Source of the DNA: Quillaja saponaria
Lineage: Eukaryota > Streptophyta > Magnoliopsida > Fabales > Quillajaceae
Reading direction: 5' to 3'
Length of the DNA: 64,000 bases
Assembly (NCBI GenBank): GCA_029379385.1
Contig: CM055605.1
Coordinates: forward strand, 12,559,001-12,623,000
In this document: piece by piece, positions 1 to 10,411 of the stretch
Numbering within the stretch: position 1 is the stretch's first letter
Layout of the letters: each line of letters opens with the position of its first letter
The notes under the pieces: generated by a model
The model's database searches: none
What the model was told of the DNA's origin: nothing
Seen by the model: only the letters and a program-made list of their open reading frames with translations
Translations under genes and position numbers: made by a program

Positions 1-101
1 GGCCTCATCTCCAAATCCTAAGTCTTCGTCATCCATAGCTTGTCCATCTACTTAACTCAGGTGCGAAAACCTGAAATAATGAAAAGAAACATGCTATAAG
101 T
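1..101. other. left flank of Copia insertion, unassigned
   Basis: Short stretch outside the Copia element. On the minus strand a pyrimidine-rich tract ending in TTTCAG lies directly beside the insertion and is followed by GTTTTCGCACCTGAG, which resembles a 3' splice site and exon start. The piece is too short and its frame too uncertain to name a gene. The Copia element may therefore sit in an intron of something extending left of the window. Confidence 0.2.
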
Positions 102-343
102 TGTTGAATATAAGAAGAATGTATATTTAGATGATTTTAAATGTACAAGAATGAGCCTATATTTATAGACTAAAGTATTTACCTAACATATTGAACCTAG
201 ACTAAATATCAACCAAATACGTGTCTACCTAACACAAGAATTGTAGACTAAATATCAGCCAGATACATAATAGAAATTACACATAAATAAGAAAACTAGA
301 AATAAAAAAATTTGACCCACTAATTACGCTGTCTACTCTAACA
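102..343 (-). repeat. Copia 3' LTR
   Basis: Begins TGTTGAATATAAG and ends CTACTCTAACA on the plus strand. It repeats at 2659-2884 with substitutions and a short length difference. It lies next to a purine tract (minus strand AACTTAAGGGGTAG, about 344-357), which marks it as the 3' LTR of a minus-strand element. Confidence 0.95.
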
Positions 344-357
344 CTACCCCTTAAGTT
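344..357 (-). other. Copia polypurine tract
   Basis: On the minus strand AACTTAAGGGGTAG abuts the 3' LTR. Priming site for plus-strand DNA synthesis, with the typical Copia form (AAGGGGGAG-like). Confidence 0.8.
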
Positions 358-2585
358 GGAGCATAAAGATTATATGTTCCAAGCTTGTTGCATAGATATC
401 GCAGTCGGTTTCCTGTCAAAAATTTTGTGAATAATTCTGCTAACTGATCTTCTGATTTTGCATATGTAGTCTTGATTGTATTATCCATAAGCTTCTCATG
501 AACGAAATGACAGTCAACTTCTATATGTTATATTTGTTCATGAAAGACTGGATTTGATGCAATATGCAATGCAGCTTGATTATCACATACTGACTCCATA
601 GACCTGAGTGTAGCCTTTTGCTACCAATCTAGCCTTTAAGCAATCAACAGAACCATCAGGATGAACTTTTACGGTGTATACCTATTTACATCCAACAGTG
701 GATTTTCCAGAAGGTAAAGAGACCAGTTCCTAAGTACCTATTAGTATGTAAGGCGTTCATTTCATCAACCATGGTCTGCCGCCATCTGGGATGAGCAAGA
801 GCATCACTGGTGGACTTTAGAACAAAAATAGAAGATAAAGAGGATACAAATGCATAATAGGGTGATGATAAACGATGATAACACAAAAAAGTATAAATAG
901 GATAAGGATTACAAGTTGAACGAGCACCTCTTCGTAAAATAGGTGGTGAAGTAGGATCCAAGGCACATGAAGGTGTTGGTACAGAAGGTCATCAGGTACA
1001 TCAACAGTGTCTGCTGGAAGATCAGGTAGTGGCACAGATGATGCATGGTCATTTGGTCCAAAATAAGGAACAGGAAGAGCCTCAGAGATAGAAGGTGACT
1101 CGGGAATAGTCAAGGAAAAGAATGAAGATTCCTCAAAAAATGTGATATCAGCAGAGGTAAAGTAACGATTCTTATCTAGATAGTAACATTTATACCCTTT
1201 TTGAAGGTGAGAATAACCCAAGAAGATGTACTTAATTGATTTGGAATAGAGTTTATCCTGTTTAGGTGTTAGATCGTGAACAAAACAAATGCAACCAAAG
1301 ATACGAAGCGGAAATGAATATAAGGGATAATGAGGAAAGATGATAGAATATGGAATTTTGTTATGCAATGTAAAAGATGGTATGCGATTAATAAGGTAGC
1401 ATGCAGTAAGTATAGCATCACCCTAAAACTGAAGTGGAACATGACCATGAAGTAATAGAGTGCAAGCTGTTTCAATTAAATGTCTGTTTTTATGCTCAGC
1501 AACTCTATTTTGTTGAGGGGTCTGAGAATAAGATGATTGATGTAGTATACCTTGAGATTTCATAAAGTGCTGAAATGATGTAGAAAAATATTCATGTGCA
1601 TTATCATTACGCAAAATACAAATAGAAACACTAAATTGTGTTTTAAGTTTAATACAAAACTGTTGGAATATAGAAAATAACTCAGAATGATTTTTCATTA
1701 AAAATAACCACGTGCAACGAGAATAGTTATCAATAAAGGTTACGGAATACTGAGACTAGGACCCCAAACATCAGTATGAACAAGATGAAAGGGAGACTCT
1801 GCTCTAAAACGACTATGCTTTAGAAATGAAGCACGTGTGTGCTTGCCAAGCTGACACAACTCACAATTTAAAGATGACAGAGATGACAAACGAGGAACCA
1901 TCTTCTGAAGCTTGGATAGACTAGGATAACTCAATCAACTGTGAATGAGAATATGTGATACATCTGTAGAGTAAGCCACTGAAGATGTAGGTAGTGTGGT
2001 AAGATGGTAGAGGCCCTGTGACTCATGCCATGTGCCAATCGTTTGTCTCATACGTCAATCCTGTATAGTAAAAGAATAATCAATGAAAGTGACAGAACAA
2101 TTGAGAGAACGAGTCAATTAACTAATAGAAATCAGACTAAATGAACATTCAGGGACATAAAGTACAGACTCTAAAGGCAAAGAAGATAATGGTGTAGCTT
2201 AACTTATACCTTTAGCAATGGTTGTGGAACCATTAGCTATAGTGACAGTGGAACCAGATATGTGATCAGAGGCACCAGAATCAAGAATGCAAGTGTCATA
2301 AGAGGTTTGAGAGAGGTAAGGGACATAATTACCATGAGAAGATTGTTAGGTAGCTTGATATTGTAGGAACTTATCAGTAGTTGATAATGAGACATTAATA
2401 GGCTTGTTTTTATATGGTGAAACTTCAAGTGAATTGGCTGACTGAACAATGTTAGCTGTAGTAATAACAAGAGATCCAGAAAACACAGAGGTAAAAGTAT
2501 TAGGTTTTGACATACCGATTTTAGATTTTTCAGAGGTAGACATACAGATGAACAATAATCGTACTGCTAGAATGAAACGCAGCAA
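345..2585 (-). pseudogene. Copia gag-pol remnant (PR, IN, partial RT and RNase H)
   Basis: Read on the minus strand. A protease motif with DSGASDH lies near 2,270-2,300. The GAG-pre-integrase zinc region (CELCQLGKHTR) is near 1,830-1,870. The integrase core lies at about 1,420-1,740 and includes the LRNDNAHEYFS aspartate block and the QQNRVAEHKNRH glutamate block. The integrase C-terminal block FLGYSHLQKGYKCY is near 1,170-1,240. The RT start (HPRWRQTMVDEMNALH, then GSVDCLKARLVAKGYTQV) spans about 605-820. Directly after KGYTQV the reading jumps, near 597-605, to the RNase H end (CDNQAALHIAS, then an EVDCHFVHEKL block). RT from its catalytic centre onward and most of RNase H are therefore absent. 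Several stops and frame changes confirm decay. Confidence 0.9.
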
Positions 2586-2646
2586 TAGAGAGACACGCTG
2601 GAAAGAAACACATCGAAAAATAAAAATTAGGGTTTTTTCTCTTTAA

Positions 2647-2658
2647 GCTTTGATACCA
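2647..2658 (-). other. Copia primer binding site
   Basis: On the minus strand TGGTATCAAAGC directly follows the 5' LTR. It is one base from the common TGGTATCAGAGC site complementary to initiator methionine tRNA. Confidence 0.9.
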
Positions 2659-2884
2659 TGTTGAATATAAGAAGAATGTATATTCAGATGATTTTAAATG
2701 TACAAGAGGGAGCTTCTATTTATAGGCTAAAGTGTTTACCTAACATAGTGAACCTAGACTAAATATCAACCAAATACGTGTCTATTTAACATAATAAATG
2801 TAGACTAAATATCAGCCAGATACATAATAGAAATTACACTAAATAAAGAAATTTGACCCACTAATTAAGCTGTCTACTCTAACA
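2659..2884 (-). repeat. Copia 5' LTR
   Basis: Partner of the LTR at 102-343, with the same termini (TGTTGAATA...CTCTAACA). It is followed on the right by TAAGT, the second copy of the target duplication. Confidence 0.95.
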
Positions 2885-2924
2885 TAAGTTATACTTAAAT
2901 TAATAAGTAACTAATTAATTAACT

Positions 2925-5135
2925 TGGACAAATTAAGCAAATATTTCTAAGTTTTTGCCTTGAAACTCAAAGTTTTACCTAATATCCTAACCATTTAGAT
3001 ACAATGGATTTTCGTTTCTTCTTACAAGCTTTATTTGTCTACACAGTTGTACTGGTACTCCCAGAATCCTAAATAGACTAGTATTTGATTGTTTTGTCAC
3101 CCAAACCTAAACTCGACAAGTTTTTGTCTTGAAAGTGAAAAATTGTCATAACATCCTAACTGTTGAGCCAAATAGATTTTTGTTTCTTCTTACAAGCCTT
3201 ATTCATCCTTATGATCGTTCCAGTACTTCTAGAATCCAAAACAAACTAGTATTTGACCTTTTTGGGCCCTTAAATCCAAGTTTAGAAAGTTTTTTTCCGT
3301 AAAACTCAAAGTTTGGCCTACTATATTAACCGTTGATCCAAATAGATTTTTGTTTATCTGTACAGGTCTTATTTGTCCCCACGGTCGTGTCCTGTATTCC
3401 CGGAATCTTAAATGGACTAGTGTTTGACATTTTGCACCCCAAACCCAAACTTAGTAAGTTTTTGCCTTAAAACTAAAAATTTGCCATAATATCCTAACCG
3501 TTGAGCTAAATGAATTTTCATTTTTTTGTACAGGTCTTATTAGTCCCCAAGGTCATGACGGTACTTCTGGAATCTGAAACAGACTTGTATTTGACCGTTT
3601 TATCCCTCGAACCCAAACTTGACAAGTTTTTGCCTTGAAACTAAATTTTTTTCATAATATTCTAATTGTTGAGCCAAATGGATCCGTTTCTTCCTACAGG
3701 TTTTATTCATCCCTACGGTCGTGTCAGTATTCCTAGAATCCTAAATGGACTAGTATTTGACCGTTTTGCACCCCAAACCCAAACTTGGTAAGTTTTTACC
3801 TTCAAACTAAAAATTTGTCGTAATATCCTAACCATTGAGCCAAATTGATTTTCATTTCTTCCTAAAGGTCATATTCATCAGCACGGTCGTGCTGGTACTT
3901 CTAGAATTCTAAGTGGATTAGTATTTGACCGTTTTGCTCCTTAAACCCAAACTTGATAAGTTTTTGTCTTTAAACTAAAACTTTGTCATTATATCCTCAA
4001 CATTTAGCCAAATGGATTCTACCTATTCATACAGGTCTTATTCATTTGCACGGTCATGCCAGTACTCCCTAAATCCCAAAATGGATTAGTATTTGATCGT
4101 TTTGACTCCTAAGTCCAAACTTGGCAAGATTTTGCCTTGAAACTAAAAATTTATCATAACTGTTGAGCCAAATGGATTTTCGTTTCTTCTTATATGTCTT
4201 ATTCGTTCCCACAGTCATGCCAATACTCTTAGAATCCTAAAAGGACTAGAATTTGACCTTTTTACCCCCGAACCCAAACTTGACAAGTTTTTGCCTTGAA
4301 GCATAAAGTTTTGCTTAAAATCCTAATCATTGATCCAAATGAATTTTTGTTTTTTTCCTAAAGGTCTTATTCATCCCTATAGTCATGCTGGTACTTCCTA
4401 AATCCTAATTGAACTAGTATTTGAACGTTTTGCCCCCCGAACCCATACTTGGCAAGTTTTTGCATTAAAAGACAAAGTTTGGCCTAAAATCCTAACTGTT
4501 GAGCTAAATGGATTTTCATTTTTTCCTAAAGGTCTTATTCATCCCTATGGTCGTGTTAGTACTCTTAGAATCCTAAAAGAACTAGTATTTGACCGCTTTG
4601 CCCCCCGAACCTAAACTTGGCAAGATTTTACTTTGAAATAGAAAGTTTGGCCTAAAATCCTAATAGTTGAGCCAAATGAATTTTTTCTTTTTCAAAGGTT
4701 TTATTCATCCCCATGGTCATACCTGTACTCCCAAAATCCTAAGAGGAATTATTTTACCAGTTTGCTTCCCGAACCCAAACTTTGCAAGTTTTTTCCTTGA
4801 AACACAAAGTTTGGACTAAAATCATAACTGTTGAGCCATATGGACTGTCATTTTTTCCTAAAAGTCTTATTTGTCCCCATGGTTGTACCGGTACTCACCG
4901 AATTCCAAAAGGACTAGTATTTGACCGTTTCCCCCCCTCCCCCTTGGAGCCTAATATTTGCAAGTTTTTGCCATGAAACACAAAGTTTGGCCTAAAATCC
5001 TAGCCGTTGATCAAAGTAGATTTTTTTTTTTCATAAAGGTTTTATTTGTCCCTATGATGGTTTACTATTGGAATCCTTAGCAGACTAATATTTGACCGTT
5101 TTGCCCCTTGAACCCAAACTTGACAAGTTTTTGCA
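2925..5135. repeat. tandem array of a ~167-bp repeat, about 13 copies
   Basis: A unit with the landmarks 'aagtttttgccttgaaac', 'ttgagccaaatggatttt', 'aggtcttattcatcc', 'gaatcctaaa', 'ggactagtatttgaccg' and 'gaacccaaacttg' recurs head to tail. The CTAG landmark of successive copies falls at 3078, 3246, 3417, 3584, 3750, 3918, 4086, 4246, 4414, 4582, about 4747, 4914 and 5085, so spacing is 160-171 bp with most at 166-168. Copies differ by many substitutions and small indels, so the array is old. No long ORF runs through it. It begins about 40 bp right of the Copia target site. Confidence 0.93.
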
Positions 5136-5488
5136 TATAAACTATAATAAACTAAAACTATTACATTACCATAATAAATTAAAGGAATACATACCAATGA
5201 TGGTTAAAGTGGTGGTGGATGTACTCCAGCTCTCTTCCTAATTAACTCCTATACAAGCTTCATCTATTTTGGGGTGAATCCTAAAGGAGATGGAAATGTA
5301 GTAGAAGCAGTAGCAGAGTTGTGAGTAGTGGTAGTAGAAGTTGTAGACTGTACGACTTCCCTAAGTACGTACTGGGAGTTGATACAACCCCCATGGCAGT
5401 GGATGAGGCTCTTTCTCTTGTTGCCTACTAGCTTCACGAAAAGAATGGGTCATTCACGGGACTTCAATAGGTGCAGCAAGTGTATTAG
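5136..5488. other. unassigned spacer
   Basis: About 350 bp between the tandem array and the Athila-like derivative. It holds GTAGTA/GGTGGT-type simple stretches near 5,205-5,340. No gene was recognised. On the minus strand near 5,375-5,460 there is a short open stretch rich in K, R and E residues, too short to assign. Confidence 0.4.
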
Positions 5489-5588
5489 TGATAACTCTAA
5501 AATAATAAAGTTATTTCAAGTATAATTTTTATCCATAATTGATTCTAATCCTAAGATTTTTAGTTAGAATATTAGTCAAATTTTACAC
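5489..5588 (+). repeat. 5' LTR remnant of element A
   Basis: TGATAACTCTAAAATAATAAA and the following ~90 bp match the first bases of the LTR at 9001. The rest of the LTR is deleted. Confidence 0.8.
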
Positions 5589-5994
5589 ATATTACAATGA
5601 ACCGTGACTCCAATTTTCTTAGGTTATGGCATCCTTATTTTAGAAAAAACTAGGTTTAAGACAGAGACCTCTGCGCCATGGCTCCATGTTACTCAAGCGG
5701 CAATGTCAATATCCTGTGTTTTCAAATTTTCAAATTTTAGGGCTTGGTGTTGCAGTGCTAATATGGTCAAGCCACAGTGCCATGTTGGGATTTCTGCTTT
5801 TAAAATGAAATTTCAGACCCATAACTGTCCAACCTTGAACCCTAACACCCAAAGTCAAAAAATCAGAGGTTTCAAGCTACAAATCTCTAGTCAAAACCCC
5901 TTTCTTGCCAATTCACTCACTCTTACACAATTCCCCTCTCCTTTATCACGGTTTACACACTCACTGCACTTTGCTCCGACTTAAGTAAGTTCTT

Positions 5995-6444
5995 TTACGT
6001 TCACTTTGAATCTTTCAATATCTCGATAGGAAAAGCATTTCTTATGATTATATGCTTACTTGCTTGTTAGATAGTGGGGTGAAACTTATATTTTGGGGAT
6101 TGTGGATAGTTTTGAGTTTGGTTTCTAGTTATATTTTCAATCTTAATTCTGAGTTCTTGGGTTTTGTTGGATGCAATTGTGAAAATATGAATGTATATCA
6201 TCCTCTCATAACCCCTTTCCTTATAATTCTTGAATGCATTATCATAAAATCGTGATAGTTGAAACATGGATGATGGACTGTAAATAGGCAGTGTATGGGT
6301 TTTTGATGGATTATTGCTAATTAAATGCCTGAGTTTCTAATCATGCTCTGATGGGTTTGAGACCCTTTTTGTTGATTAATAGGCTGTGGTTAATGTTGTT
6401 GTTGGGCATTTTGGGTTTGGGATTATACTGTTTTTGTTTTTCAG
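5995..6444 (+). other. intron-like segment upstream of ORF3 (element A)
   Basis: AA|GTAAGT at 5995 and TTTTTCAG| at 6444, four bases before the ORF3 ATG (6449). The donor and the pyrimidine-rich sequence before it recur at the same place in element B/C (37,199 minus). Similar donors occur in element D (50,384 minus) and element E (54,812 plus). This suggests ORF3 was expressed from a spliced subgenomic RNA. Splicing is inferred, not shown. Confidence 0.6.
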
Positions 6445-6448
6445 GATA

Positions 6449-7523
6449 ATGGGACCCAAAACAAAGGCTACCAAGCGTGCTCGATCTTCTAGACTGAGCT
6501 TTGATAATAGTTGGTTTATTTCTACTGTTGCAGAGAAGAGATTCCATGACGGGCTTGCAACAAAGAAGATTGTGGCACAACAAGGTCTGCAATCAACCGT
6601 GATTATTTTCTAGGGATAGCTAGTCTGATAGATAATAGACATTATGCTAAACTATGTGCACCACCCCCAATTGGAGTAATTGCTATGGCTCGAGAGTTCT
6701 ATGCTAGTCTGGTGAAGCACCCTGAGAGTAGAGTTATGGTTCGAGGGAAGATACTATCTTTCACAAGCACAGTAATTAATGCCTATTATGGCATTTTGGA
6801 TATTCCTGAGATTGATGAGTATGTGACTTATGCGAGTGGCATAGTAAACTATGATGTTGTCATTAGTGCCTTATGCTATCAAGGTTCCATTTGGATGTTG
6901 ACTAATGGAGAACCTAGTACACTTTAAGGTCAATTAGCTGCTAGCCCCTGCAATGGCTTGGTATTACTTCATGCTCGCTAATGTGCTACCTAGTGGACAT
7001 GACAATGATGTTACCATGGAGTGAGCTATTCTGGTTTATGTCATTATCCGAGTTATGTCCATTGATATTGGTAGGGTTATTCATGGTGCCATATTGCAGG
7101 CTATGAAGAGTGGACATTTGGGAATATAGTTCCTCTTCCCTCATCATTGAACTATGCTGCAAGGCTAGTGTGATTTAAGAGGACAAAGAAACATTAGTCC
7201 TTTAGAAAGGTCCTATTGATGACTAGCTAATGAATAAGTTTTTGCTCTAGAACTTTGAAGTGGAAGAAGGTGATTCAGCAGCTCTTGCTCAGTCCGCGCC
7301 AATTGGTATGCATAAATTGACATTGGCTCAGCGTATCTCTCTTTTGGAGGTGTAGTGTGCAGAGGATTGGCAGCATAACCATGCTATGAATCACTAGAAC
7401 AATGAGAAATTGAGGATACTACAGCAAGGAGGATGGGATCCTTCTACTTTCCCTCCTTATCTAGCTCCTCCAGCCTTATTCCCCTGTCCCGAGGAGGACA
7501 TCGATATTGATTTCGATGACTGA
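6449..7523 (+). pseudogene. ORF3 with putative plant transposon protein domain, element A
   Basis: Starts MGPKTKATKRARSS and ends in an acidic tail (EEDIDIDFDD) before TGA at 7521-7523. The core carries the motif series AREFYASLV, RVMVRGKILSFTSTVIN, YYGILDIPEIDEYVTYASG and WMLTNGEP. These are characteristic of the 'putative plant transposon protein' domain found downstream of integrase in Athila/Tat-type elements. At least four frame breaks or stops interrupt it, for example near 6,613, 6,927 and 7,021. Its length matches the copy at 35,648-36,717. The function of this ORF is not established; some authors treat the position as env-like. Confidence 0.85.
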
Positions 7524-7885
7524 GGGGAGTTTGCTTTATCTTTTGTTTTCCTTTTGTTATTCTCTTGCTTTTCTTCAAACATTAAAACACTGTTTAGTAT
7601 AGGTTTGGGGGAGGGGGGTAACTTACAGTTTTGTCAACTCTTTATTTTGTATGTTTAGTTAACCCCTGTTTATATGTAATTGTTGTTTACATGTAATTGT
7701 TTAGATAGTATAATTAGGATGTATTGTGTTTCCTTTTCGTGCATTATGTTAAGAAAATTGCAAGTTAAGTTGTTAATGATGCTTTAATATTTTCTTATTT
7801 CCATGATAGTATTATTTATGTATTAATTTTGAATTTTGATATTATACGAAATTTTTTTTTATTGAATTTGTTGTAACTAGGGCAT

Positions 7886-7943
<58 letters not shown>

Positions 7944-9000
7944 ATATACAAGGCTATTGTCACCCAGGATTGATATTTTTGATGATCTTTTCTTTATAAA
8001 CCTTAAATTCTTTTTGATCTCTTTAATGAGTAAGAATTCCTCTTTAGGCAAAATTCTAGGTAAAACTTAGTTGAGAATATAGATTTAGGCCATCTTTGGA
8101 TCGATACAAGTCTTTGTATATACACCAATGATTTTATATTTCTTTAGTTACCCACTTTTGAGCCTAATGTCTATTTTTCTTTTTAACACATGCATATGCT
8201 AACCAATTCTTTGTTTGTAAGACCCATTTACACCTTATTACGTTAAGCACATTCAATATGCAGCTTCATTGAGTTTAAAGAGAGAATGAGGTTGAAGCAA
8301 GTCAATGAGAAGGAGTGTATTATAAGGAAGAAAAAGACAAAAACAATTATTTGATAAAAATTAAGTTGGGGGAATAAGTGAAAATTTCTTGATAATTTGT
8401 CTACAAACCAAAAGTTTGGTACAAAAATAAAAGAAAGGAAAAGGAAGGAAAAAGTGGAGAACATTTATGCCACACGAGAAGAAATATATCAGGTGATAAA
8501 ATCATGAGATGAAATAATTGAAGCCTGAGTATGTAGGAACTAATGCCTTGGAAAGAGAATGTGGAAAAGAAGGGTGAACTCATACCAAGAAATTGTGCTT
8601 AGGAAATTTGAGCTAAAAATTTCATTTCATCAAATCTTTACCTTAGCCTGACATTACAAACTGAGTAAAAGACCTATTGATTTTTTACTAAGTGTTAGCC
8701 TACATGAATGGAGAGAGGAAGGAAAGACGAAGTTTGAGGAGTGAAAATTAGTCTTTGAGTTATTTCGAAAATATTTTTTGAAGTCATCTAACTCTAGTGA
8801 CTATGCCTTGCTCACATACATGAGGTTGGCCTGAACATAATAAATGCAAAATTATACTTGTATGTTATGTTGATTCAAGTTTTTGTTATAAAATTTGAGG
8901 ATTTTTAGTGGATTAATTAACTCATCATTGATAGGTTAATTGTGATTTTTTTTATTTTTATTTTTTGTTCGGTACTAGCAAAATATTAGATTTAGGGGTA
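7524..9000 (+). other. 3' untranslated region of element A
   Basis: Noncoding stretch matching 34,213-35,647 in reverse complement. It contains an internal purine tract (about 7,604-7,619, G-rich), a TA microsatellite (about 7,884-7,950) and a terminal tract (GATTTAGGGGTA) directly before the LTR at 9001, the likely PPT. Confidence 0.7.
7884..7950. repeat. TA/TATG microsatellite
   Basis: About 20 TA units followed by TATG-type repeats. A shorter TA tract occurs at the equivalent place in the other family copy (about 35,270-35,292), so it predates their divergence. Confidence 0.9.
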
Positions 9001-10411
9001 TGATAACTCTAAAATAATAAAGTTATTTCATTATTATTTTAATTCATAATTGATCCTAATCCTAAGATTTCAGTTAGAATATTAGTCAAATATAATGTTA
9101 TAGTTGTTTTAAGATTTTGGTAGAGTTTTTATCTTAATTAGGAGTAGCTTTACGAATTTTGGTATTTAATTTGTTTTAGTTTTCTTTATTGTGTCCTAGT
9201 TCGGATTAGAGAAGAAAAGCAATTCAACAAGTGTCATACCGCAGAAGAACATGAGGCTGCACCACCATAAAGAGAGAAATTGATGGATCAGATAGAGAAG
9301 CTTCAATCCCAGCGTAAATATAACGAAGCTGCGGTGCGTCCAAAACAAGCATGAAACTCGAAGAAGTCAGAGATTATGAAGCTGCAAGATGTGGCATGAT
9401 GATTGTGAAGCCACAGTACCAAACTGAAGACTACTTTCTTAAAACATGTGAAGGTTTGGCACCACAGCACCCAACAATAAGTAGTCGTGACAAGACAAGA
9501 TGCAGTCCTATTGAAATTAAACAGAAACTGAAGGGCTGCAATGCCATATACACATACGTCGCAGCGTGTGTACGAATTTTGAGAACTTATATTTTAATTA
9601 AAATAGAAGGAAAATGCTTATAATAAAGGAGGAATGTTAAAGTTTAGAGATACACCAGAGCTCGTGATAGAGTGTGCTAAGGAGCGAAAAAAAGATCCGA
9701 AGCGTGACAACTTCTAGTTTCTATTCTTTTTCCTTCTTATTTTCTATTTGCTTGTAATAATTATGTTTTTATTTCGTATGTTTTTAGTAGTTAGTATGGA
9801 GTGGTCATATTCTAGGGGTAATGATTGAACTCACATATAGCTGATGTGGCTTTAGTTTCAAGTCAATGCATGCTTTAGTTTTAGGATTTATATTATCTTG
9901 TTCTTAATGCTTCTAATTGCTTGATCACCAGTTAGATTGATTAGGAATTATGGAATTGACTTGGAAGAGTCAGTTTTGGGATTAGCCTTAGGCGACATAG
10001 CTTATGTTTGAATTGTTTATATGATTTGGATGATCTAATTTGTTTAAGAGATAGGAATATACTCTTTTACCAAAAGTAACCAAGAGATTAGTTCTCAATA
10101 AGTTTGCTTTATAGTAATTCTCACAGGAATATAGGAAATTAGACTAAGAGAAATATATTTTTGCTAGACATAGGAATATACTAGTAATTGATTAAAAAAT
10201 CTTGGTTAATATTAGCTATTGCATGAATTGATTTGAACTGAAGTTAATAAGGTATGGTGTGAGAGATGTCGTGAACCTAGACTTAGAAAATATTTTTATA
10301 AATTGAATTTAAAATCTCTCAATTTACATTGGCTTGTTTAGAGTTAGGCTACATTATAGTGGTAATTAGCATTAAAAATAGTAATTATTTCTCATGGGAA
10401 TGATCTCTACC
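9001..10411 (+). repeat. 3' LTR of element A, truncated at its end
   Basis: Starts TGATAACTCTAAAATAATAAA and follows the same course as the LTRs at 32,784-34,212 and 42,728-44,198 (reverse complement). Homology stops after 'tgggaatgatctctac' near 10,411; about 60 bp expected at the end are missing. The LTR contains the GC-richer motif region (about 9,230-9,710) typical of this family. Confidence 0.85.

Larger units (their letters stand above)
102..2884 (-). mobile_element. Ty1/copia LTR retrotransposon, internally deleted
   Basis: Complete insertion of about 2.8 kb with two LTRs (226 and 242 bp, both TG...CA), a methionine-tRNA-type PBS, a polypurine tract and a perfect 5-bp target duplication TAAGT at 97-101 and 2885-2889. 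On the minus strand the order is PR, GAG-pre-integrase, integrase, start of RT, end of RNase H, which is the Copia order. Full Copia elements are usually near 5 kb. Here most of gag and the centre of RT/RNase H are missing, and the rest carries stops and frameshifts. It cannot be autonomous. The LTRs differ by many substitutions and small indels, so the insertion is not recent. Confidence 0.95.
5489..10411 (+). mobile_element. Athila/Tat-like element A, deletion derivative
   Basis: Plus-strand copy of the family also seen at 32,784-44,198 (minus). It holds only the first ~100 bp of a 5' LTR (5489-5588), then jumps to sequence matching the region downstream of integrase in the other copy. That is followed by the ORF3 leader, ORF3, the 3' untranslated region, the PPT and a 3' LTR. 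Gag and pol are entirely missing. The 3' LTR also lacks its last ~60 bp, so the right target duplication cannot be read. The parallel order of landmarks with 34,212-37,560 in reverse complement is clear. Confidence 0.85.

Noticed and set aside
4782..4976. 64-codon frame in the tandem array
   Set aside because: Chance frame in one repeat copy; not kept open in neighbouring copies.
5200..5488. Possible CACTA or other transposase tail on the minus strand
   Set aside because: Only a short K/R/E-rich stretch without diagnostic motifs; not enough to call.
5604..5984. 126-codon plus-strand frame before ORF3 of element A
   Set aside because: Falls in the GC-motif spacer and leader upstream of the intron-like donor; the matching region of element B/C is not open.
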